Part shown: positions 27,125 to 36,718 of the stretch, piece by piece
Position numbering within the stretch: the first letter of the stretch is position 1
Layout: each line of letters starts with the position of its first letter
Source: UBA583 sp964429995
GTDB lineage: Archaea > Nanobdellota > Nanobdellia > Woesearchaeales > UBA583
Length of the DNA stretch: 64,000 bases
NCBI GenBank assembly: GCA_964429995.1
Contig: CAYSDY010000001.1
Span: forward strand, 1-64,000
Direction of reading: 5' to 3'
Program-made: the position numbers and the translations under genes
The notes under the pieces: generated by a model
What the model was told of the DNA's origin: nothing
Seen by the model: only the letters and a program-made list of their open reading frames with translations
The model's database searches: none

Positions 27125-28360
27125 TTAATTTATATTTCCTCTTGCTTTTTCTGCTTTTAATATTCTTTTGATTGATGTTGAATATGCTGATTTTCTTAAT
27201 GATGCAAGATTGCAATTATTTTTTTCAGTCTTTACCTGTTCATATGATGTTAACATTTTTTCTTTAAGCATTGAATCTATTTTGTTCTCATCGTAATAAA
27301 AGCCCTGTCTATTTTGAACCCATTCAAAATAACTTACAATAACACCTCCTGAATTTGAAAGTATGTCTGGTATTATCTCTACTTTTTTGTTCTCAAGTAC
27401 CTGATCAGCTTCTTTTGTTATAGGAGCGTTTGCAAGTTCTAATATTAATTTTGCCTTTATATTCTCAACATTATTCTTATTTATTACATGTCCTAAAGCT
27501 GCAGGAACAAGAAGATCAACCTCAAGTTCTAAAAGTTCATCATTGCTTATTTTTTGATAACCTTCAAAATCTGAAAATTTTTTTCCAAAAGATTTGTATT
27601 CTCGTAAGACATTTATATCAAGACCTAAAGGATCATATAAACCTGATGATGAATCTGAAACTGCAACTATCTTAAATCCGTGATTATGAAGCATTTTTGC
27701 AAGATAAGATCCTGCATTACCAAAACCTTGAATTGCAACTTTTGTTTCTGAAATATCTTGATTTTCAAACCTTTTTTCTATTATAAAAAAAGCTCCTTTA
27801 GCTGTTGATGTCTCACGCCCAAGACTTCCTCCTAATTCTATTGGTTTACCTGTTATCATTGCTGGTGATTTTACTCTTTTTATTCTTTCAAATTCATCAA
27901 GCATATAACCCATTATTTTTGAATTTGTATTTACATCTGGAGCTGGAATATCTATGTTTTCACCTAAAAACTCTGAAATTTCACTAATGTATCTTCTTGA
28001 TATTTTTTCTATGTCTTTTTCACTAAATTCTTTAGGATTAAAACTAATACCCCCTTTTGCACCTCCATATGGAAGATTAGCTAAAGAGTTTTTAAGTGTC
28101 ATAAGAAATGCTAATTCTGTAACTTCATTAAAATTTACATCCTGATGAAACCTTATACCTCCTTTTGTTGGACCTAATGAATCGTTATACTGTATTCTGT
28201 AACCTGTAAATATTTCTGTCTTTCCTGAATCAAGTTTTACAGGAAAATTAACTATTATTGTTTTTTTGGGTATTTCTAAAATTGACAAATCCTCTTTATC
28301 AAGAGTCTCTATTTCCTTTGCTATTTTTAATAATGAATTAAAATATGATGAATTAACCAT
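27125..28360 (-). CDS. gdhA: glutamate dehydrogenase
   Basis: Interconverts glutamate and 2-oxoglutarate plus ammonia with NAD(P). At 411 residues it is the hexameric archaeal/bacterial size. It carries GPTKGGIRFH, the catalytic lysine motif PYGGAKGGI, PAPDVNT, and the Rossmann motif VAIQGFGNAGSY in the second domain, with LELANAP near the end. A TATA box GTTTTATATATATC at about 28381-28393 lies 21-33 bases before the ATG, divergent from the glucokinase promoter. Confidence 0.95.
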   Translation of the reverse strand: MVNSSYFNSLLKIAKEIETLDKEDLSILEIPKKTIIVNFPVKLDSGKTEIFTGYRIQYNDSLGPTKGGIRFHQDVNFNEVTELAFLMTLKNSLANLPYGGAKGGISFNPKEFSEKDIEKISRRYISEISEFLGENIDIPAPDVNTNSKIMGYMLDEFERIKRVKSPAMITGKPIELGGSLGRETSTAKGAFFIIEKRFENQDISETKVAIQGFGNAGSYLAKMLHNHGFKIVAVSDSSSGLYDPLGLDINVLREYKSFGKKFSDFEGYQKISNDELLELEVDLLVPAALGHVINKNNVENIKAKLILELANAPITKEADQVLENKKVEIIPDILSNSGGVIVSYFEWVQNRQGFYYDENKIDSMLKEKMLTSYEQVKTEKNNCNLASLRKSAYSTSIKRILKAEKARGNIN

Positions 28361-28380
28361 AATTATAAGTATAAGGTTTA

Positions 28381-28448
28381 GATATATATAAAACTTATCT
28401 ATGTGTTTTTATAGTTGTTTTTTTTTCACATAAAAAAGGTTTATAAAC
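28381..28448. promoter_or_regulatory. divergent promoters of gdhA and glk
   Basis: TTTATATATATC read on the minus strand (about 28381-28393) is the gdhA TATA box, and TTTATAAAC at about 28440-28448 on the plus strand is the glk TATA box, 24-32 bases from its ATG at 28472. The two are about 50 bases apart with no obvious shared operator. Confidence 0.55.
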
Positions 28449-28471
28449 TGCAAAAGTTTCTACTTTACAGT

Positions 28472-29404
28472 ATGGTTGATTTATATGTTATTGCTGATAT
28501 TGGCGGAACAAATTCGAATTTTGCATTGTTTGATAAAGATAAGAACAAGATATTGTATAATAAGAAATACATGACAAACGATTATTTAGATGTTTATGAA
28601 ATAATAAATGATTTTATTAATATTGTAATAGAAAAACATAAATCGTTGCCTTATAAGGCAGTTTTAGCAATTGCAGGAATTATTGATGAAAAACATACCT
28701 TGCTTACTAATTCAAAATTGATTATTGACAAATCAATAATATCTAAGAAAACTTCACTTAAAGAAATTAGTTTTGTAAATGATTTTATTGCAGTTGCGTA
28801 TTCTGTTAATGAAGCATCTTTTAATGATTGTATTGTTGTTCAAAAAAATTCAAGTCCTTATCAACCCCAATTATTTATGGGAGCAGGGACTGGTTTTGGA
28901 AAAGCTGTAAAAGTTAAAGATATTGTACTTGAGAGTGAGGCAGGACATTCAAGTTTTCCTATTCAGGATAAAAATGATTTTGAACTGGTTGAATTTGCTA
29001 AAAAAAAACTTGAAAAAAAAATAATTGAAACAGAGGATATTTTATCGGGTAAAGGAATTGAAATTATATACGAATTTTTATCAAAATCACATAAACAAAG
29101 CTATGTGATATCAAGTGATGTTGAAAAAGATAAGTTTGCTAAAAAAACTTTTAAATTGTTTTACAAGTATTATGCAAGAACATGCCGTAATTTTGCACTT
29201 GACATGTTATGTTCAGAAATCTTTCTTTCTGGTGGAATAATACAAAAAAATGATTTTTCACATAAAGATTTTATAAGAGAATTTACTGATAACAAAACAC
29301 ATAAGGCATATCTTGAATCTGTTGGAATAAATATAATTAAAAATTCGGATATGCATCTTTTAGGAATTGGAAATATGATATATACAGATAAAAAAAAGTT
29401 CTAA
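28472..29404 (+). CDS. glk: glucokinase, bacterial Glk type
   Basis: Phosphorylates glucose using ATP. The 310-residue product has the ASKHA phosphate motif ADIGGTNSNFAL, FVNDFIAVAYSV with the catalytic aspartate, MGAGTGFGKAV, the substrate-binding EAGHSSFP and the C-terminal FLSGGII, matching the bacterial Glk family (PF02685) rather than ROK or ADP-dependent archaeal glucokinases. The ATG at 28472 is chosen because of the TATA box 24-32 bases upstream; longer in-frame starts would add a poorly conserved leader. Its stop is directly next to that of the convergent HAD gene. Confidence 0.85.
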   Translation: MVDLYVIADIGGTNSNFALFDKDKNKILYNKKYMTNDYLDVYEIINDFINIVIEKHKSLPYKAVLAIAGIIDEKHTLLTNSKLIIDKSIISKKTSLKEISFVNDFIAVAYSVNEASFNDCIVVQKNSSPYQPQLFMGAGTGFGKAVKVKDIVLESEAGHSSFPIQDKNDFELVEFAKKKLEKKIIETEDILSGKGIEIIYEFLSKSHKQSYVISSDVEKDKFAKKTFKLFYKYYARTCRNFALDMLCSEIFLSGGIIQKNDFSHKDFIREFTDNKTHKAYLESVGINIIKNSDMHLLGIGNMIYTDKKKF

Positions 29405-30031
29405 CTATTTCTGTTTACAAAATTTTTCTAGTCTATTGATACAATCTGTTTCAGAAGAATATAGGTGAGCAATAAATCCGTATTTTTTTGCTCCTATTAC
29501 ATTTTGCATAGAATCATCTGTAAAAAAAACCTGTTTTTTAGCTTTAAGAGAAGGATATGTCATTTGTAAATTTTTATATATATTATCATAGTATTCATGT
29601 TCTGGCTTAGAAAAACCTATATTACATGATGCAAATATAAAATCGAACTCTTTTACAAAATCAAGTTCGTTAAATATTTGATTAAGTCTTTCTTTACATT
29701 GATTTGTTGCAATACATATTACAATATTTTCTGATTTTAAAGACAGCACCCTATCAATTAATTTTAATCTTGGCATTATCTTAAGCTCAAACCATCTATT
29801 AATTATTTTTTTACTGATATTTTCATCATCTTTTAAATTCCATTTCACAAGATATTTCTTAAGTTCTCTGTGTACAGAGTGCATGCCTGAAAATGTGTCT
29901 GTAAATCCATTGTAGAAAAAATCTTCAAACTGATCTTTTAATATTCCATATTCCTCAAAAAGAAAATAATAGAAATCAAAATCATAATCAACAAGTACTC
30001 CATCAAGATCAAAGAGCAAAAAATGATTCAT
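29405..30031 (-). CDS. HAD-superfamily phosphatase
   Basis: A 208-residue haloacid dehalogenase-like hydrolase. FDLDGVLVDYD is motif I, CIATNQ motif II, the lysine in GFSKPEHEY motif III and FTDDSMQNVIGAKKYG motif IV, all intact. The helical cap between motifs I and II is phosphoglycolate-phosphatase-like. Substrate unknown. A TATA-like AGTTTAAAAAG at about 30053-30063 fits the start. It is convergent with glk with no gap. Confidence 0.82.
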   Translation of the reverse strand: MNHFLLFDLDGVLVDYDFDFYYFLFEEYGILKDQFEDFFYNGFTDTFSGMHSVHRELKKYLVKWNLKDDENISKKIINRWFELKIMPRLKLIDRVLSLKSENIVICIATNQCKERLNQIFNELDFVKEFDFIFASCNIGFSKPEHEYYDNIYKNLQMTYPSLKAKKQVFFTDDSMQNVIGAKKYGFIAHLYSSETDCINRLEKFCKQK

Positions 30032-30103
30032 TATTTAATAACATAAATGTTCTTTTTAAACTTTATCTTTTAGTGACTTGTGTGTATTATTGCATCATAT
30101 ATT

Positions 30104-30222
30104 TAGAATTTTTAAAAAACCTTGTTTTTTAAGCATCTTTAGAAAATAGCATTGTAAAACACCCATGTATAGAAGTTTATATGGTTCCATTTTTAAACAT
30201 GGATTTTTGTAACTCTCTACTA
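30104..30222 (-). repeat. dispersed intergenic repeat, copy A
   Basis: Read on the minus strand, this stretch shares AAATCCAT...TTTAAAAATGGAACCATAT and a later TGTTTTACAATGCTATT with copies at 34418-34533 and 36719-36830. It also holds a TTAAAAAAC/GTTTTTTAA hairpin. All three copies lie between genes. No coding frame is seen. Confidence 0.6.
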
Positions 30223-30305
30223 AAATTAATGATTTTTAAGAAATCTCTAAAATTGTAAAATTAAAATGGTTCTAAATAAAAAATATAAAATCAATAGATA
30301 AACTT

Positions 30306-31565
30306 TCAATTGTTTTTTTTATGATATTTATATCTTTTTCCTACAAAAAACCCTACAACAATGCAAATTGCATAAACTACAAATCTAAAAGTTGTACTCT
30401 CTTGTGCTGGAGAACTTTTCTTGTTTTCTACAAAAACAGTTATATATTCATCCTGAATCAAAACATCTTTATCAACAACAGATCTAATCTGCAATTTTAA
30501 TTTGTATTCTTTTGAAACAGCATTATCATCAATGTCTACATTCATTACAACATCTCCTGAATCCATAACAGCCATTTTACCTATAAAACTTGATTTATCT
30601 GAAAAATCGAAGGGTTGGGATGAATCTTTAAAAATTTGAACAGATGTTGAATCAGAATCTTTTGAACCAATATTTTTTAATTTAAATCTTATCTGTCCAC
30701 TTTTTGATGGTTGTAAAGAACTTACATTTATTTCTTCTAACACATATTCAGGTCTTCCAAAAACCTTTATTTCTATTGGCAAAATTACATTCTTGATTTT
30801 TTCATTTGATTTAAGATTATCTGCATTATCTTCTTTGTATGTGATGTTTATGAAAGCATTATGATTACCTTTATCAATTCCTTTTAATGTATCAACGTAA
30901 AAAACTGCAGTTTTACTTTCTCCTGCTTTAATAGTTCCAATATTAACTCTTGTTGAATATCCAAATGTTTCAACAAAACCCTGTGGGATATCAAGAATTG
31001 CTATTGATTGTTTTATGTCTCCTTCACCCATATTTGTTATTTCGACTTTTATTATAGCCTCATCATAATCTGAAATAAGTTTTGCTGGTTCTGTTATTAT
31101 TTTACCAATGCTTATGATACCTAATCTGTTGTCATCAACTGTTACTGTAAATTTAAATTCTTTTTCAATGTTATTTTCTGATGATTTTTGTATGAGTTTT
31201 AATTCATAATCTCCCTTAACAGCATTACTATCAACTTTTAATTTGTATTTAAGCAAGTAATAATCTTTTGAATCTGAACTTCCTAACCAATCACCTAAAA
31301 ATTTAATTGGTGTATCTGAATTATCAAAATAAAAAGGATATTCTTCAACAAGTCTGTATTGTATATCCTTTAATTCTTTATTTCCTTCTTTTTCTATCTT
31401 AAATCTTAATTCTACATATTCCCCAGGATTTGCCTTTAAAGGATCTTGGTTTAAAAATGTTTCTGTAAGTTTGGAATATGAATACTCATCTTTTAATGCT
31501 TCTGCATAACTTAACATGCATAATGTTAAGAGTAATAATCCTAATATTTTTTTTATCATTTTCAT
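30306..31565 (-). CDS. secreted surface protein with immunoglobulin-like/CARDB-like domains, C-terminally anchored
   Basis: The 419-residue product has a signal peptide (about 1-24, ending SYAEA), three consecutive beta-rich segments of the COG1361/CARDB kind, and a C-terminal membrane helix (about 395-412) followed by a basic tail. Such proteins are often encoded next to RND-type exporters in archaea and are thought to work with them at the envelope. Here it is the last gene of a MarR/RND/RND operon and overlaps the preceding RND gene by four bases. The exact role is inferred only from this context. Confidence 0.65.
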   Translation of the reverse strand: MKMIKKILGLLLLTLCMLSYAEALKDEYSYSKLTETFLNQDPLKANPGEYVELRFKIEKEGNKELKDIQYRLVEEYPFYFDNSDTPIKFLGDWLGSSDSKDYYLLKYKLKVDSNAVKGDYELKLIQKSSENNIEKEFKFTVTVDDNRLGIISIGKIITEPAKLISDYDEAIIKVEITNMGEGDIKQSIAILDIPQGFVETFGYSTRVNIGTIKAGESKTAVFYVDTLKGIDKGNHNAFINITYKEDNADNLKSNEKIKNVILPIEIKVFGRPEYVLEEINVSSLQPSKSGQIRFKLKNIGSKDSDSTSVQIFKDSSQPFDFSDKSSFIGKMAVMDSGDVVMNVDIDDNAVSKEYKLKLQIRSVVDKDVLIQDEYITVFVENKKSSPAQESTTFRFVVYAICIVVGFFVGKRYKYHKKNN

Positions 31566-32743
31566 TTTATATCAGCTTTTCCTGTAATTAAAAGCTTTAT
31601 TTTTTTTAGTACTTTTATAGGAGAGTTCAATTTATAATCTGGCTTGTGTTTTTCGTATATTACAGATATTGCGGGAACTATTGTTATTGCTGCAAAAAAG
31701 CAAAAAATAACTCCAATAGCCATTATTTTACCTAACTCGCCAAGAATTGTGAAATCTCCAAACATCATTGAATAGAATCCAATAAAGCTTGCAACTGTTG
31801 TTATAAACATTGGTTTTAAAACATTTATTAATGTTTTTTCCATTGCAGAAACCGGGTTCGATGTTTCGAGTTCCTGTCTAAACCTCATTATGGTTTGTAT
31901 ACCAAAATCAATACCAATTCCTACAATCATTGCAATTGCACCTGATGAAAAACTACTCATTTTTATGCCTGATATTGCCATAAAACCAAATGTCCACATT
32001 ACACCAAATATTATTGTAAAAAGAGGTAACACTGTATATATTACTTTTCTAAATGTTATAAGAAGTATAACTATTATTGCTATTAATGATATTTGTGTGG
32101 TTTTGGCAGAATCAGAACCTGTTAACTGTCTTGTTGTTTCTTCAGCTATAGATTCTCCTGCAAGTTGAACTTTTATACCTTGTGGAGTTTTTGTATTATC
32201 TATGATCTTATTTACTTCTTTGGTTAATTCTGTCACATCAAAACCTTCATTAGCAAATACTCTTATAACTGTTAATGTATATTTATCGTTTACTGTTCTT
32301 GAAAAGCTATTTGGATTTTGTGATATTATTTTTTTTATTTCCTGATTCGATTTTGTAATAAGACCACCATTTAAAGATCTTATAGTATCTGACATACCTA
32401 TTGCTCCTGTAACATCTTTTATCTGTGAAACTTGAACTGTTATTAAATCTATATAATCTATAACCCTATAATCCCTTATATCATTTATCTCACTTCCAAA
32501 TTCAGGTTCTATTTCTAAAACTATCATAAATGCTGTACTTTCTCCTCCGCCAAGATCATCTTTAAGTTTTAATATACTATCTACAACCTCGTAAGTAGGA
32601 GGCAATATCTCATCAATTTTCATGGATTTTGTTTCAAGATTTCCATAAAAACTAAAACATATAAGTGTAAAAATTATGCTGAATATCATCACATAAACAG
32701 GATGTTTTACAAGTAATGCCGAATATTTTTTTATGATGTCCAT
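31562..32743 (-). CDS. RND/MMPL-type exporter, second half-protein
   Basis: The 393-residue product has one N-terminal membrane helix, a large external domain (about 40-215) and then five closely packed helices with GSDSAKTT, the SSD-like region and the MIVGIGIDFGIQ motif of the RND/hydrophobe exporter family. This is exactly one half of a normal 12-helix RND protein. The other half is the separate gene immediately upstream, two bases away. Together they probably form one pump, for lipids or hydrophobic compounds by family precedent. Confidence 0.8.
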   Translation of the reverse strand: MDIIKKYSALLVKHPVYVMIFSIIFTLICFSFYGNLETKSMKIDEILPPTYEVVDSILKLKDDLGGGESTAFMIVLEIEPEFGSEINDIRDYRVIDYIDLITVQVSQIKDVTGAIGMSDTIRSLNGGLITKSNQEIKKIISQNPNSFSRTVNDKYTLTVIRVFANEGFDVTELTKEVNKIIDNTKTPQGIKVQLAGESIAEETTRQLTGSDSAKTTQISLIAIIVILLITFRKVIYTVLPLFTIIFGVMWTFGFMAISGIKMSSFSSGAIAMIVGIGIDFGIQTIMRFRQELETSNPVSAMEKTLINVLKPMFITTVASFIGFYSMMFGDFTILGELGKIMAIGVIFCFFAAITIVPAISVIYEKHKPDYKLNSPIKVLKKIKLLITGKADIK

Positions 32744-32745
32744 TT

Positions 32746-33909
32746 TTATCTCCTATTTAAGTATGCATGTTTTGCGTTTTTTTCATCAATTGTTTGATTT
32801 AAACTGTATTTTTCATAATCTTCATGCAAAATTATGAGTAATGGTGTTACAAGTATTGCTGAAAGAATACAAAAAAATATACCTGTTGCTAAACTGATTC
32901 CTAGAACCTGCATCATTGGTGTTATTGAAAATGTTAATGCAAGAAATCCAGCAATGGTTGTTGTACCAGATCCTAAAAGGGCTAACCCTATACTACTTAC
33001 TGTGATTGAATTAGCAGTTATTTGATTTTTTTGATTTATAAAACGCTCCTCATTGTATCTTGTAAGCATAAATACTCCATATTCAACTCCAAGTCCTAGT
33101 ATGATTGATCCTAATGCTACTGAAGCAATGGATAATTTCATTCCACTAAAACCTAAAGCACCACCTGTCCATATTAATGCAAAAATTAATGGAATAAATA
33201 TTATGAATGCTTTTGTGAATGATTTCTCTGTTAATACCAGCAAAAGCAATATTCCTAAAGCTGCAATTGAAATTGTTTTTAATGCATCACTAAAAACTGT
33301 TTCACGTATTACTTTACCAAATGGAGGAAAACCTGTCAAAGTGTATTTTACACCTCCAGGAACACCTACTGATTTTATCTTTTCTTCAATCATTTGCTGA
33401 AAAGGCACAACATCTTCATAAGCTCCGCCTATACTTGTTGTTATTGTAAGAATAGTCATTCTGTAATCTTTACTGAATAATGAGTCGGTAGCTGGTACAT
33501 TTTTTAAAAATGCTAAAACATCCTCATCAGATTTTAAATCAACACCTTTTGCAATACTACCTATTGAGGATGTAGCTATTACTCTTGAATCCTGAACTAA
33601 AGTTTGTGATAATTTTTTGGTAAAATCCACAAATTCTGCATTTCTTAAATCTATAAGATTGTTTTCATCATATTCTTCAACCTCAAAAAGAAGTATTACA
33701 GTATTTTCTCCTCCAAATTCATCAGATATTCTATCTGTTAATACAAATGCAGGTAATTGTCTTGGGTTTTCTTTTGAAAAATCGGATTGAACTTGTAAAT
33801 TACCAACTCCTATTGACATTATTATTGTAAATATTAATATTATACTAAAACCCATTTTAGGGTACATGCATTGTAATCTTGCTATAAATTCTAAAATCTT
33901 TTTAATCAT
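32746..33909 (-). CDS. RND/MMPL-type exporter, first half-protein
   Basis: The 387-residue product repeats the layout of its downstream partner: one N-terminal helix, an external domain beginning with DFSKENPRQLPAF, and five further helices with ALGSIILGLGVEYGVFML, the RND family motif containing a charged residue in the membrane. It overlaps the MarR-like gene by eight bases. Split RND proteins with one half each are known in archaea; whether the two halves pair with each other or each forms homo-oligomers cannot be told. Confidence 0.8.
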   Translation of the reverse strand: MIKKILEFIARLQCMYPKMGFSIILIFTIIMSIGVGNLQVQSDFSKENPRQLPAFVLTDRISDEFGGENTVILLFEVEEYDENNLIDLRNAEFVDFTKKLSQTLVQDSRVIATSSIGSIAKGVDLKSDEDVLAFLKNVPATDSLFSKDYRMTILTITTSIGGAYEDVVPFQQMIEEKIKSVGVPGGVKYTLTGFPPFGKVIRETVFSDALKTISIAALGILLLLVLTEKSFTKAFIIFIPLIFALIWTGGALGFSGMKLSIASVALGSIILGLGVEYGVFMLTRYNEERFINQKNQITANSITVSSIGLALLGSGTTTIAGFLALTFSITPMMQVLGISLATGIFFCILSAILVTPLLIILHEDYEKYSLNQTIDEKNAKHAYLNRR

Positions 33910-34333
33910 TTTCTAAATTTTTATTCATTTTCTCTAAAATATCAAGAAGGGTTGTTGTCGTTTTATCGTCTAAACCTTTAAGCATCATTGAAGAAACCTG
34001 ATTTGATATTTGCTTTTTTAACTCAACAATTTTTTTACCAAAATTTCCCAATACTATATACACTTTTCTTTTATCATAAATATCACTAATCCTTTTTAAT
34101 ATTTTTTTTGACATCAATCTATCAATTATTGATGTTAAAGTGCTAGGAGGGATATTAAGATAAGCTGATATTTCACCCATACTCCTGTTTTTAACTGACA
34201 CATATTCTATTATTGCAAGATCCTTAAGAGTTAAATCACTAACATTTAAAATTTCTTGACACCTTAATTTTGATTTTACTTGAGATTCAAGTTTGTTTAT
34301 TGCATCGGTTAATTTTTCGGAATAAATTGACAT
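33902..34333 (-). CDS. MarR-family transcriptional regulator
   Basis: A 143-residue winged-helix regulator. Residues about 30-100 hold the DNA-binding part (LTLKDLAIIEYV, MGEISAYLNIPPSTLTSIIDRLMSKKIL) and the wing DIYDKRKVYIVL. The flanking helices are for dimerisation. It is the first gene of the operon with the split RND exporter and the surface protein, so it probably represses that operon and responds to a ligand of the pump. A TATA box ATATATTTAAATTAAG (about 34355-34370) precedes it; the operator should overlap it but I see no clear palindrome. Confidence 0.85.
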   Translation of the reverse strand: MSIYSEKLTDAINKLESQVKSKLRCQEILNVSDLTLKDLAIIEYVSVKNRSMGEISAYLNIPPSTLTSIIDRLMSKKILKRISDIYDKRKVYIVLGNFGKKIVELKKQISNQVSSMMLKGLDDKTTTTLLDILEKMNKNLEND

Positions 34334-34417
34334 AACTATATTGTTAATGCAACTTAATTTAAATATATTTCCATTTTCGAAATAATTATCTTTTTAGTGA
34401 CAAATAAAATAGGAAAC

Positions 34418-34533
34418 TTACTAAAAATCCATAATTTAAAAATGGAACCATATGAACTCTTATATATGAATGTTTTACAATGCTATTCTCTAAATATGCT
34501 TTAAAAAATAAGGTTTTTTAAAATTCTCAATAT
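34418..34533 (+). repeat. dispersed intergenic repeat, copy B
   Basis: This copy shares with A and C the blocks TACTAAAAATCCATAATTTA, ATGGAACCATATGAACT and ATGTTTTACAATGCTAT, and ends in a GGTTTTTTAAAATTCTCAAT box. It lies between marR and sufC, upstream of the sufC TATA box. It has no coding frame. Confidence 0.65.
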
Positions 34534-34593
34534 TTTTTCTGTGCAATGCCTAAAAAGCAATAATATTATAAATTTTGCTTTATTGCATTTCTT

Positions 34594-35316
34594 ATGAAAT
34601 ATTTAAAAATTTGTGATTTAAACGTATCCGTTTCTTCTAGAACTGTTTTAAAAAATATAAATATTGAAGCTGAAAAGGGAGATGTGATTGTAATATTAGG
34701 ACCTAATGGTGCTGGAAAATCTACACTACTTAATGCTATTATGGGACATCCAGAATATGAAATTAATAAAGGAAAAGTGTTTTTTGATCAAGTTGATATA
34801 ACTAAGTTAGATACACTTGCAAGAGCTAAAAAAAAAATGTTTCTAAGTTTTCAAAATCCAATTGAGATTGAAGGAATAAGCATGATTAATTTTCTAAGAC
34901 AGTCTTATAATCAGATAAATAACACTGATATAGGCATACTAAATTTTGATAAAATCCTTACAGAAAAGATGGTTGAGCTTGAAATGGAGTCATATTTTAA
35001 ATCAAGAGATCTTAATCTTGGATTTTCTGGTGGAGAGAAAAAAAAATCAGAAATTCTCCAATTGCTTTTATTAGAGCCAGATCTTGTATTGCTTGATGAA
35101 ATAGATTCTGGTGTTGATGTTGATGCTATTAAAACCATAGGAAAAATACTTAAAAAATTTCAAAAAGATAAAAATGCAACTTTTATAATAGTTACACATA
35201 ATACATTTATACTTGATTATCTTGTTCCATCAAAAGTTATTATATTAAAAGATGGAGAAATTAAAAAAGAAGGTTCAAATGAACTTGTAGATGAAATTAA
35301 AAAATTTGGTTTTTAA
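34594..35316 (+). CDS. sufC: SufC-type ABC ATPase of iron-sulfur cluster assembly
   Basis: A 240-residue soluble ABC ATPase. Walker A is GPNGAGKST, the Q-loop lies in LSFQNPIEIEG, the signature is LGFSGGEKKKSEILQ (the family's FSGGEKKR pattern) and Walker B is LVLLDEIDSGVDVDA, all typical of SufC. SufC normally acts with SufB and SufD; neither is next to it here, so they must lie elsewhere. SufS is at 19311. The TATA box TATTATAAAT at 34564-34573 is 21-30 bases before the ATG. Confidence 0.92.
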   Translation: MKYLKICDLNVSVSSRTVLKNINIEAEKGDVIVILGPNGAGKSTLLNAIMGHPEYEINKGKVFFDQVDITKLDTLARAKKKMFLSFQNPIEIEGISMINFLRQSYNQINNTDIGILNFDKILTEKMVELEMESYFKSRDLNLGFSGGEKKKSEILQLLLLEPDLVLLDEIDSGVDVDAIKTIGKILKKFQKDKNATFIIVTHNTFILDYLVPSKVIILKDGEIKKEGSNELVDEIKKFGF

Positions 35317-35408
35317 ATAAATTAATTTTATCATAAAGTAATACTTTTTTGTGTTTTCATTAATGAAAAACAAACATTTAAATATGGTTGGAAATACTAA
35401 CATTTCTA

Positions 35409-36689
35409 ATGGAAGAAGAAGAATTAGAAAATTCTAATCAGGATAACGATGATTTGGATGAATTTTTTAATGAATTCATGAATACAAAGCCTATTTTCAG
35501 TAACAAAGGAGTTTTGCAATCCAATTTTTGCCCATCAATGATTTCTCATAGGGATGAGCATTTAAAGGATATAGCAAAAATACTTGCACCTGCATTAAGA
35601 AGAGAAAGACCTTCTAACATTTTTATATATGGAAAAACAGGAACAGGTAAATCATTATGTGTATCGCATATAGTTAAGAAAATAAAGAACATTGCTTCTG
35701 CAAAAGAAATTCCGCTTGAAATAATATTTATTAACTGTAAACTTAAAAAAGTGGCTGATACTGAATACAGAATATTGCTTGAATTTTTAAAACAACTTGG
35801 AAAAGATATGCCATCAACTGGTATTGCAACAAATGATCTTTACAAGGAACTGTACGAATTAATAGATACAAAAAAAAGGTTTATAATACTTGTGCTTGAT
35901 GAAATAGATACTCTTATTAAGAAAGCTGGAGATGAAGTTCTTTACAATCTTACAAGAATGAATCCAGAACTTAAACTTGCAGAGATATCTATTGTTGGGA
36001 TAACTAATGATTTAACAATAATGGATACTGTTGATGCAAGAGTTAAATCATCATTAAATGAGGAAGAGATTGTTTTTCTTCCATATAATGCAACTCAAAT
36101 CCAAGATATACTTATGCAAAGAGCAAAACTTGCCTTTAGGGATGATGTACTTGACCCAGAAGTTATTCCAAGGTGTGCTGCATATGCTGCAAGAGAGCAT
36201 GGAGATGCAAGAAGAGCACTTGAACTTTTAAGATTTGCAGGAGAACTTGCAGAAAGAAGTGGAAGCGAAAAGGTGCTTCCAATTCACATAGATAATGCAG
36301 ATAAAAAAACTGAAAGGAATAGAATACTTGATGTTATTAAATCTCAACCCAAACAGTTCCAGCTTGTGAATTATGCTATAATAAGAACATCTATGAAAGA
36401 AAAGCATAATCTTGTAACAAACAAAAAAACACTAGTGATAGAACCTACAACTACTGGTGCAGTATATGATTATTATAATAAAGTTGCAAAAAATTTATCT
36501 ATACCAACATTAAGTCTTAGAAGAATTTCTGATATAATAGTTGAACTTGAGGTCTTAGGGCTTATAGATTTTAAGCTTGTATCAAAAGGAAGATATGGAA
36601 GAACAAGATTTATTACAATAGGCCTACCTAAAAGTATGCATTCTGAAGTACTTGAAATATTAAGAAAAGATCTTAACATTGTTGATTAA
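35409..36689 (+). CDS. cdc6: Orc1/Cdc6 replication initiator
   Basis: Binds replication origins and loads the MCM helicase. The 426-residue product has an acidic N-terminus, Walker A GKTGTGKS (about residue 74-81), Walker B ILVLDEID, sensor 1 in IVGITND, sensor 2 with HGDARRALELLR, and a C-terminal winged-helix domain (RRISDIIVELEVLGLI). An upstream in-frame TTG at 35388 exists, but a TATA-like CATTTAAATATGG at about 35375-35387 fits the ATG at 35409. An origin often lies beside this gene; no clear origin-recognition repeats are visible in the short spaces around it. Confidence 0.94.
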   Translation: MEEEELENSNQDNDDLDEFFNEFMNTKPIFSNKGVLQSNFCPSMISHRDEHLKDIAKILAPALRRERPSNIFIYGKTGTGKSLCVSHIVKKIKNIASAKEIPLEIIFINCKLKKVADTEYRILLEFLKQLGKDMPSTGIATNDLYKELYELIDTKKRFIILVLDEIDTLIKKAGDEVLYNLTRMNPELKLAEISIVGITNDLTIMDTVDARVKSSLNEEEIVFLPYNATQIQDILMQRAKLAFRDDVLDPEVIPRCAAYAAREHGDARRALELLRFAGELAERSGSEKVLPIHIDNADKKTERNRILDVIKSQPKQFQLVNYAIIRTSMKEKHNLVTNKKTLVIEPTTTGAVYDYYNKVAKNLSIPTLSLRRISDIIVELEVLGLIDFKLVSKGRYGRTRFITIGLPKSMHSEVLEILRKDLNIVD

Positions 36690-36718
36690 AAACACAATAT
36701 AGCTATTTTAAATATAGC

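Noticed and set aside
33053..33400. A plus-strand Pro/Ile/Asn-rich frame within the RND gene
   Set aside because: Antisense shadow of the membrane-protein gene; no promoter or ribosome site on that strand.
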